A DNA stretch of 64,000 nt from contig CATOTH010000002.1 of assembly GCA_951813065.1 (NCBI GenBank), forward strand, positions 806,001 through 870,000, written 5' to 3'. Origin of the DNA: an uncultured Bryobacterales bacterium (GTDB lineage: Bacteria > Acidobacteriota > Terriglobia > Bryobacterales > UBA6623). A program made the position numbers and the translations under genes. The number at the start of each line of letters is the position of its first letter. The stretch's first letter is position 1. The notes under the pieces are model-generated. The model was not told the DNA's origin. It saw nothing but the letters and a program-made list of their open reading frames with translations, and searched no databases. Positions 53,339-60,206 of this stretch are shown one piece after another.

Positions 53339-55279
53339 CTAGGAGGCTCGCTGTAACAGTCCGAGGTAGGCCTGGATGCGGTCCTCGTAGCGCAGAACGA
53401 GGCCGTTCTCCGTGTACTCGCGAACCTTTTGCTCGCGGAAGTAGTCGAACATCCGGTTCCGCTTCTCGGAGAGCAGGGTCTGCCGGAGCGAGTCGCCTTC
53501 GGCAGCGAGCGCCGCCTCGTCGGCCTGGCGCAGTTCGATGGTCCGAAAGACGACCCAGCGGCTCCCGATGGCAACCGGGCCCTGGATTTCGCCGTCCGTC
53601 TTCGTGAACGCCTCCTCGCCCAAAGCGCTTACCGGGCCGAGTTCGCCAAGATCGCCGTCCCGTCGCACGAAGTCGCTCGTGACGACGGCGAGGCTCATCC
53701 GGCGGGCGGCTGACGCCAGCCCCGCTGAAGCTTCGCGGGCATTCTCCGCGAGTGTCCCGGCCCGCTCCCGCGCGAGGTTCGCGGCCTCGGTCACGACATA
53801 GTCCTGCCTGACGGTCGAGTCGACCTCCTCAAACGTGGAGTCGCGGGCAGGAACGGTCTCGGTCACGAAGCCGATGTACACCGTCTCCTCCTGAGAGGCC
53901 GTGAAGACCTCGCCCACGGGTTGGTCGAAGATTGCCTGGATCAAGCTCGCCGATTTCGGCAGGGTGGCGGGGAGCTCGGAGCGGCTGAAGGGCGGGAACT
54001 CCTGGAAGGGCACGCCGATTTGCTCGGCGGCGCCCCGGAGGTCTCCGTCGGCTTGCTCGGCCGCGGTCAGCGCGCGTTCCACGAGAGCGTAACGGTCACT
54101 TTGGGAGCGCTCCGCCTGCAGGTCGCCGCGGATCACCTCACGGACCTCGCTAAGCGGCTTCACGCTGCCGGTCTGCCGCTCGTCGAGCCGGATCAAGTGA
54201 TAGCCGAACTGGGACTTGACCGGAGCTGGCGTCATCGCACCGACCTGCAAGGCGAAGCCCGCCTCTTCGAAGGCGGGATCCATCATTCCGCGGCTGACCC
54301 AGCCGAGGTCCCCGCCCCGGTCCGCATTTCCGGGATCGTCGGAGTGCTCCTTCGCCATTTCGGCGAAGTCCGCGCCGTCGCGCAGCTGTTGCAGGACGCC
54401 TTCGGCCTCCCCGAGAGTAGCGTCGGACTGCTCCTCGGACTCGTCCTCTGTCATGAACAGGATGTGCCGCAACTTCACTCTCTCCGGCTGTTCGAAACGG
54501 TATTGGTTCTGGGAGTAGTAGAGTTCGATCTCGGAATCGGAAATGTCGTGTTGCTCCGCTATCCCTTGCGGATCGACAGTCAGCAGTCTCAACGGCCGTT
54601 GCTCCGCCTGGCGGTACCGCAGCTTGTTGGATTCGAAGTACTCGCGCAATTGCTCCGAGGAGGGGGACACCTGACTTTGCAGCCGGTCGGCATCCACCGA
54701 CACCCATTCGACCTGGACGCTGTCGTTCGTCTCGTGGAACCGCTGCTTGAGCTCTTGGTCGGTGACGCTGATGCCGTCGGTCACCATCCGCCTCAGTCGG
54801 AGCTCGATGGCGAGCTCGTAGAGAACTCGGCGCTCGAACTCGGTGACAGTCTGCCGGAGCTGCTGTCGGATGAAGCCCTCGTATGCCCTCGCGCCTACGA
54901 ACTGGCCGCCCGGAAACAGCGCGTCCGGAAGGATCTCTTGCAGCCAGCGAGCAAGCTCCTCTTCCGTGGGCATGATTCCCAGAGCGCTCGATTCGGCGAA
55001 CAGCACCCGTTCAGCGATCAGGTTCTCGATGATGCTGCCTGCATTCATCGACAGCACCTCGGGAGGTATGTTGTTCGCCCGGAGTTGCCGCAGCGCGGCC
55101 TCCACGTCGCTGGTCGTGACAGGCTGGCCGCTGACCTCCGCGAGGACCTCGCTGGCTGGGTCGGCGGGCCCGAACACGTTCGGCACCAGGGTGATGACCA
55201 TGGAGGCAGCCACGAGGAAGAGAATGCCGCCCATGATCCAGCGCAGGGCTTTCCCTCGATTACGGAACAGCTTCAGCAT
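53339..55279 (-). CDS. PpiD/SurA-like peptidyl-prolyl isomerase
   Basis: A 646-residue periplasmic foldase anchored by one N-terminal membrane segment (IMGGILFLVAASMVITLVP). A SurA-N-like helical domain follows (residues about 50-200), then a parvulin domain near 265-370 (VKLRHILFMTEDE, GGDLGWVSRGMMDPAFEEA, FGYHLIRLDERQ). The C-terminal third is a second helical region. It assists folding of outer-membrane and periplasmic proteins. The membrane-anchored layout is the PpiD plan. It is separate from the PHP gene upstream by 129 bases. Confidence 0.88.
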   Translation of the reverse strand: MLKLFRNRGKALRWIMGGILFLVAASMVITLVPNVFGPADPASEVLAEVSGQPVTTSDVEAALRQLRANNIPPEVLSMNAGSIIENLIAERVLFAESSALGIMPTEEELARWLQEILPDALFPGGQFVGARAYEGFIRQQLRQTVTEFERRVLYELAIELRLRRMVTDGISVTDQELKQRFHETNDSVQVEWVSVDADRLQSQVSPSSEQLREYFESNKLRYRQAEQRPLRLLTVDPQGIAEQHDISDSEIELYYSQNQYRFEQPERVKLRHILFMTEDESEEQSDATLGEAEGVLQQLRDGADFAEMAKEHSDDPGNADRGGDLGWVSRGMMDPAFEEAGFALQVGAMTPAPVKSQFGYHLIRLDERQTGSVKPLSEVREVIRGDLQAERSQSDRYALVERALTAAEQADGDLRGAAEQIGVPFQEFPPFSRSELPATLPKSASLIQAIFDQPVGEVFTASQEETVYIGFVTETVPARDSTFEEVDSTVRQDYVVTEAANLARERAGTLAENAREASAGLASAARRMSLAVVTSDFVRRDGDLGELGPVSALGEEAFTKTDGEIQGPVAIGSRWVVFRTIELRQADEAALAAEGDSLRQTLLSEKRNRMFDYFREQKVREYTENGLVLRYEDRIQAYLGLLQRAS

Positions 55280-55408
55280 AGGTAGAGTCCGGTCGACGCC
55301 TTCGTTCTCGGGGCGCGCCCTGCCTCCGGCACCGTTTGACGACCGTGCCGCCGGCGGTCCTGATCGAACGGGATCCGGCTATTCTCGATTGTACTATGGG
55401 CGTCTGGG

Positions 55409-56296
55409 CTACATCGGCAGGAGGACCGCTCGGCGCGCGAGAGTCCGGCCGCTCGATTCCAGGATGGTGACGGACGCGACGCCGTTCGAGAGCAGGTACT
55501 GCCGGGCCCGGTCGATTCCGTAGCCGACCTCGCTGGGATCGTGGCTGTCGTCGCCGAAGCAGAACGGGATGCCGGCAGCGGTTGCGGCTTGCACGATCCA
55601 GGGGCCCGGGTAGGGTTCTCCGAGACCCTTGCGCCACCCGGCCGTGTTGAGGTCCAGGATGCAGCCGCCGGCCAGGGCGGCGGCGAGAGCCTTTTCCGCG
55701 GCCCGCCGGATTCGCGGCGTGGCCAGGTCGGTACCAGCCGGAGCATGGAGCTTCAGCAGGTCGAAATGGCCGACCACCTCGGGCTGGAGGTCCTCGATCA
55801 TTTGCCGCACCGTTTCGTAGTAGCGCACGGCGAACGGCTCCAGACCGCCGCAAGCGTCAACTGCGGCGCCGAACTGGCGCGGGGACTCATCGATGGAGAT
55901 GCCCGCGACATGATGCACCGACCCAACCATGTAGTCGAACGCGTGCCGCGACCGCAGGCCTTGCATCAGCTCCGCATAGCGGTCGGAAGGAACCACCTCC
56001 ACCTCGAAGCCGCGCAGGACCGAGAGGCGGCCCTCGAAGAGGCGTTGCACCCGGCGCGACTCCTCGGCGTAGCGCTCGAACTCTAGCTGCAGGCGCTCGA
56101 GCGTATAGCCTTTGGCTCGTTCGGAATCGTAGATGTGGTGTTGTTCGTAGCGCGGAGCGTGCTCGGAGAGGCCGTAGATGCGGAATCCGGCCTCCACCGC
56201 GGCGTCGAGCGCTCCCCGCAAGGTGCCTCGAGCGTGCTCGCAGAACTCGCCGCAATGGCCACCGTGGAGAGAGGCCATCCAGAGACCCGGGTCCAT
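55409..56296 (-). CDS. hisK: PHP-family histidinol-phosphatase
   Basis: A 295-residue phosphatase of the HisJ/HisK family, which removes phosphate from histidinol phosphate. Metal-binding stretches read SLHGGHCGEFCEHARGTL, GLSEHAPRYE, RGFEVEVVPSDR, YMVGSVHHVAGI, EVVGHFDLLKLHAP, DLNTAGWRKGLGEPYPG and CFGDDSHDPSEVGYG. It fills the step missing from the main his cluster, where HisB is monofunctional. The ATG at 56296 is preferred to an upstream TTG. It is divergent from the rhamnulokinase gene. Confidence 0.88.
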   Translation of the reverse strand: MDPGLWMASLHGGHCGEFCEHARGTLRGALDAAVEAGFRIYGLSEHAPRYEQHHIYDSERAKGYTLERLQLEFERYAEESRRVQRLFEGRLSVLRGFEVEVVPSDRYAELMQGLRSRHAFDYMVGSVHHVAGISIDESPRQFGAAVDACGGLEPFAVRYYETVRQMIEDLQPEVVGHFDLLKLHAPAGTDLATPRIRRAAEKALAAALAGGCILDLNTAGWRKGLGEPYPGPWIVQAATAAGIPFCFGDDSHDPSEVGYGIDRARQYLLSNGVASVTILESSGRTLARRAVLLPM

Positions 56297-56367
56297 GCTT
56301 TCAGGGTAGTCCGGTTGCCCGGGCAACCCGCGTTGCGAGACAATCAGCGCCTGTTGCGAGCGTTCCG

Positions 56368-57834
56368 GTGGCGGCCGAACATTACCTAGCGATTGACCTG
56401 GGCGCCGGAAGTGGCCGGGTGATGCTGGCGCGTTTCGACGGCGAGCGGCTCGCGGTCGAGGAGTTGAACCGGTTCGAGAACCCGGCGGTCAACCTTCCCG
56501 GGGGCTTGCACTGGGATGTCCTGGGCCTTTACGGGGGCATGCTGAAGGGCATGCGGGCCGGCGCCTCGTCCAGTCCCGTCTCTCTGGGAATCGACACGTG
56601 GGGCGTCGACTTCGCGTTGCTTGACCGCGACGGGGAACTGGTCGGGAATCCGCGCCACTACCGGGACGGCCGCAAGGCCGGAAAAATGGCCGAGGCATGT
56701 GAGATCGTTTCACGTGAAACGATTTTCGAGAGTACCGGACTGCAGTTCATGGAGTTCAATTCGCTCTTCCAGCTGTTCTCGATGCGCGGCACTCCGACGC
56801 TCGACGCCGCTGACTGCTTCCTGATGGTGCCGGACTTGTTCCACTACTGGTTCACCGGTGAGCGAGCCTGCGAATTCACGGACACGAGCACATCGCAGTG
56901 CTATGACCAGCGCCGCCGGAAGTGGACCTATTCGATCCTGGAAGCTCTCGACCTGCCGACTGACATTTTCGGCGACGTCGTGGAGCCCGGCACCGTGTTG
57001 GGGGGATTGCGCCCGGCCGTCGCCGCCGAGTGCGGGCTGGCACCAATGCGGGTCGTTGCTCCGGGGACGCACGACACGGCTTCGGCAGTGGCGGCAGTGC
57101 CCGCCGAGGGCGGCGACTGGGCCTACCTCAGTTCCGGCACCTGGTCGCTGCTGGGAGTTGAGGCGACGCGGCCGCACCTGACCCCGGATGTCCTCGCCAA
57201 GAATTTCACCAACGAAGGGGGTGTGTGCCAGACCACACGGGTCCTGAAGAACATCTGCGGTCTCTGGCTCCTCGAGGAATGCCGTCGGGAATGGACCCGG
57301 CGGGGAATTGCCGCCGAGTACGATGATCTCCTCGTCGACGCTGCGGAGAGCCCCCCGTTCCGGTCTCTGGTCGACGTGGACGCGCCGGAATTCGAGCCTC
57401 CGGGCGACATGACCGGACGGATTGCGGAGGCGTGTCGCACGAGCGGCCAGCCCGCGCCTGGAACGACCGGGCAGTTCGCGAGGGCAATCTTCGAGAGCCT
57501 GGCGATCAAGTACAGGTCCGTGCTGGAGGACCTAGCCGGGATCACGGGGCGCAGGCCCTCGGCTCTGCACGTGGTCGGCGGCGGGTCTCGGAACGCATTG
57601 CTCTGCCAGTACGCCGCCGATGCCTGCGGTATTCCGGTGATTGCCGGCCCGGTCGAGGCTACTGCCTTGGGGAATGCGCTGATGCAAGGCATCGCTTCGG
57701 GAGCCATCGGCGATCTTGCCCAAGGCCGCGAAATCATCCGCCGATCTTTTGTGCTGCAACGCTATGAGCCTCGGTCGGACGCTGCCGGCAACTGGGCGGC
57801 CGCGGTTGCCAGGGTGCCAGCGGTGGCTGCCTGA
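56368..57834 (+). CDS. rhaB: Rhamnulokinase-like FGGY carbohydrate kinase
   Basis: A 488-residue sugar kinase of the FGGY family, closest in look to rhamnulokinase. The N-terminus EHYLAIDLGAGSGRVMLARF is the phosphate-binding loop. The catalytic region is SLGIDTWGVDFALLD, and the ATP site of the second lobe is LHVVGGGSRNALLCQYAADA. It would phosphorylate rhamnulose or a similar ketose. The GTG start gives a normal length. Codons 112-118 contain a perfect palindrome with the parS core. A rhamnose isomerase or aldolase is not seen nearby. Confidence 0.87.
   Translation: MAAEHYLAIDLGAGSGRVMLARFDGERLAVEELNRFENPAVNLPGGLHWDVLGLYGGMLKGMRAGASSSPVSLGIDTWGVDFALLDRDGELVGNPRHYRDGRKAGKMAEACEIVSRETIFESTGLQFMEFNSLFQLFSMRGTPTLDAADCFLMVPDLFHYWFTGERACEFTDTSTSQCYDQRRRKWTYSILEALDLPTDIFGDVVEPGTVLGGLRPAVAAECGLAPMRVVAPGTHDTASAVAAVPAEGGDWAYLSSGTWSLLGVEATRPHLTPDVLAKNFTNEGGVCQTTRVLKNICGLWLLEECRREWTRRGIAAEYDDLLVDAAESPPFRSLVDVDAPEFEPPGDMTGRIAEACRTSGQPAPGTTGQFARAIFESLAIKYRSVLEDLAGITGRRPSALHVVGGGSRNALLCQYAADACGIPVIAGPVEATALGNALMQGIASGAIGDLAQGREIIRRSFVLQRYEPRSDAAGNWAAAVARVPAVAA
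56704..56723. promoter_or_regulatory. parS: parS-like centromere site inside the rhamnulokinase gene
   Basis: ATCGTTTCACGTGAAACGAT is a perfect 20-bp palindrome. Its core GTTTCACGTGAAAC equals the central 14 bases of the ParB-binding parS consensus (TGTTTCACGTGAAACA), with only the outer pair changed. It is read in frame as IVSRETI, so a coding and a binding role can coexist. parS sites cluster near the replication origin in most bacteria. The match is seen; ParB binding is inferred. Confidence 0.75.
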
Positions 57835-57873
57835 CTCGGAGTCCCCGCATTCTGCGGTGCTACCCTGCTGTCC

Positions 57874-58995
57874 ATGTCGGCTCTGAATGTCGCGTTGATC
57901 GGCTACGGATTCATGGGCAAGGCCCACAGCAACGCCTACGCGCAGGTCGGGCACTTCTTTCCGGACGTGCGGAAGGTGCGGCGAAAGGTGGTTTGCGGCC
58001 GGAACCGAGCCGGCCTGGAGGCGCTCGCCAAGGCCTGGGAATGGGAGGAAATCGAGAGCGACTGGCGACGCGTGATCGAAAGAAAGGACGTCGACCTGGT
58101 CGATATTTGCACGCCCAACTACCTGCACTCGGAAATGGCCATTGCAGCCGCCGAGGCGGGCAAGATGGTGCTCTGCGAGAAGCCCCTGGCGAACAACCTG
58201 GCCGAAGCCCGGGAGATGACCGAGGCGGTCGCGTCGGTGCCGAACTTCGTGTGGTTCAACTACCGTCGCGTGCCGGCGGTCGAACTGGCACGGCGTTTCA
58301 TCGAAGAAGGCCGGCTGGGCCGGATCTACCAATACCGGGCCCAGTACTTGCAGCAGTGGGGGCCAGATCCGAGCCGCCCTCGGAATTGGAAGATGTCCAA
58401 GCGGACCGCGGGCTCGGGCGTGAACGGCGACCTCAACTCCCACCTTGTCGACATGGCGATGATGCTGCTGGGACCCATCCGCGAGCTGTCGGCCACGTTC
58501 GAGACCTTCCTGGCGAAAAGGCCGGATCCGGACAATCCCGGCAGCACCTACCCGGTTGACATCGACGACGCCGTGCTGGTCCAGGCCCGTTTCGACAACG
58601 GGGCGCTTGGATCGTTCGAGGCGACCCGGTTTGCGACCGGGTTTCAGAACGACAACAGCTTTGTCGTCCACGGCTCGCGCGGCATGGTGGAATTCCACTT
58701 CGAAGACATGAACCGGCTGGTGTTCGCCGATGCTGGCGGAGACCCCGACCTGAGGGGTCGGCGGACTCTGTTGGCGCCCAGTCCCGGACCGCCGGGAGCT
58801 CCGCACTATTGGAAGCCCGGCCACCCGCTCGGCTACGAGCACACATTCATCAGTTCGCTGGCGGATTTTCTCGCTGGCGTTGACGCCCCGGAGCCAGCCA
58901 AGCCGACTTTCGAGGACGGGCTAGCTGTTCAACGTGTCCTGGCTGCAGTGGAAGCGTCCGCCCTCGGTCGGCACTGGGTCGAAACCGGGCTCTAG
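57874..58995 (+). CDS. Gfo/Idh/MocA-family sugar oxidoreductase
   Basis: A 373-residue NAD(P)-dependent oxidoreductase. The Rossmann fold opens NVALIGYGFMGKAHSNAYA, followed by VDLVDICTPNYLHSEMAI and the catalytic-site lysine in MVLCEKPLANNLAEA. The second domain has a histidine-aspartate pair in NSHLVDMAMMLLG. Relatives act on inositol, glucose derivatives or sugar acids. It starts 39 bases after the sugar kinase and could work in the same catabolic route, substrate unknown. Confidence 0.9.
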   Translation: MSALNVALIGYGFMGKAHSNAYAQVGHFFPDVRKVRRKVVCGRNRAGLEALAKAWEWEEIESDWRRVIERKDVDLVDICTPNYLHSEMAIAAAEAGKMVLCEKPLANNLAEAREMTEAVASVPNFVWFNYRRVPAVELARRFIEEGRLGRIYQYRAQYLQQWGPDPSRPRNWKMSKRTAGSGVNGDLNSHLVDMAMMLLGPIRELSATFETFLAKRPDPDNPGSTYPVDIDDAVLVQARFDNGALGSFEATRFATGFQNDNSFVVHGSRGMVEFHFEDMNRLVFADAGGDPDLRGRRTLLAPSPGPPGAPHYWKPGHPLGYEHTFISSLADFLAGVDAPEPAKPTFEDGLAVQRVLAAVEASALGRHWVETGL

Positions 58996-59210
58996 GAAGG
59001 CGCAGGCTTCCGGGTGACGCGGGAAGGGTCCCGTAGTTCCCATCAAGCCACGGCTATCGCAATCGTCCAGATCAAGGCTGGACGGTTGACTTGGGACGCT
59101 GCTAGCGCGGCAACATGGTAGTCGAGTTCAGATTGAGGCAATCAGGCAAGGACGGGCGAAATCTCCTGCTTTGCGATTCCGTCCAGTGAAGATCACTTAC
59201 CAACCGCATC

Positions 59211-59762
59211 ATGCCGATATTCAAGGCTCCGACATCCACTCGTGAAGTGCTGGCTCAGGGGTACGCCTACATATACAGGGCAGCCGTTGCGCGTAAACAA
59301 GGCGCAGAAAAATTCACCAGAACTCACCACATTTTGGCGAGAAGGTTTTACAACGATGTGATGGCTGGCCGGAAGAGAATCGATAGCCTATTCCGCATGG
59401 AGAGGGCCAGACTTGGTCAGGAATTGAAGTGCTCCTATTGCGGGCAAAAAGGACGCCTCTCTATGGACCACTTAATTCCGAGATTCAGAGGCGGCCCTGA
59501 TGATGGAAGCAATCTAGTCCCCGCGTGTCGCCCCTGCAATTCGTCGAAGGGTAGCCGTGACCTGATGGCTTGGCTGGCGATCCGGCGAGAAGCACCTTCA
59601 GATGCCGTGCTCCAACGGTATATCAAGCTTGCATGGCGCTGGTGCGATCGCCAAGGCAGATTGGATGATCGATTGGAAGATAGTGAAGATATGCCTTTCG
59701 ATCTGGTTGCATTGGCGAACTTCCCTTGGAGGTCCCTCAAGAATCCCGATCGAATTGACTAG
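59211..59762 (+). CDS. HNH endonuclease-like protein
   Basis: A 183-residue protein with an HNH nuclease module. Zinc cysteines are C74/C77 and C106/C109 (CSYC, CRPC), and the catalytic part is MDHLIPRFRGGPDDGSNLVP with D86, H87 and N101. The N-terminal 70 residues are not recognised and rich in basic residues. The base composition is lower in GC than the neighbours, and the gene stands alone between noncoding flanks of about 215 and 440 bases, suggesting acquisition. It could be a mobile or a defence nuclease. Confidence 0.75.
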   Translation: MPIFKAPTSTREVLAQGYAYIYRAAVARKQGAEKFTRTHHILARRFYNDVMAGRKRIDSLFRMERARLGQELKCSYCGQKGRLSMDHLIPRFRGGPDDGSNLVPACRPCNSSKGSRDLMAWLAIRREAPSDAVLQRYIKLAWRWCDRQGRLDDRLEDSEDMPFDLVALANFPWRSLKNPDRID

Positions 59763-60206
59763 TGGGCTACCACGGAAGCTAGCATACAGCCCGAGAGCTG
59801 GATGAGGCCAATTCCAACACAGGTCGGCGGTAAGGGCGGACGGACCTAACCGGAGCCTACTTAGATGGCCCGAAGCTGGGAAGTGTGGACCACCAAGCCC
59901 GTGGACGGCGGTCGCCCCACCGGGGCATGCAGCGCCCTGCCTCTCGCTCGAAGCCGTCTAGCACAGCTCTTGAGTGCATCCAGGTGATGGCTGCCTTAAC
60001 CCATCCACCGTTCAGCACGACTTCCGCGCATTTTCTCTGTCCTGCCCCTTCCGTTCCTTCCGAAGGCGAGCGTTCCCGGCGCCGGCAATCCGTGGCTGTC
60101 CGGGGTACAATCGGGCCGTTCCGCCGTCCCAACCGGTGCTTCGGGCCTGGTGGCTCAGACTCCGGACGGGTTGGTGTTGCTGTCATCCGCGAGGAGGTAG
60201 TCGGCC
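59763..60206. other. Intergenic region without a supported gene
   Basis: About 440 bases between the HNH gene and the propeller-PHP gene. Open frames exist on both strands but their products have no recognisable features. A TACAAT box near 60106-60111 is a weak -10 candidate for the downstream gene, with no good -35. No hairpin-plus-T terminator was found. Confidence 0.4.
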
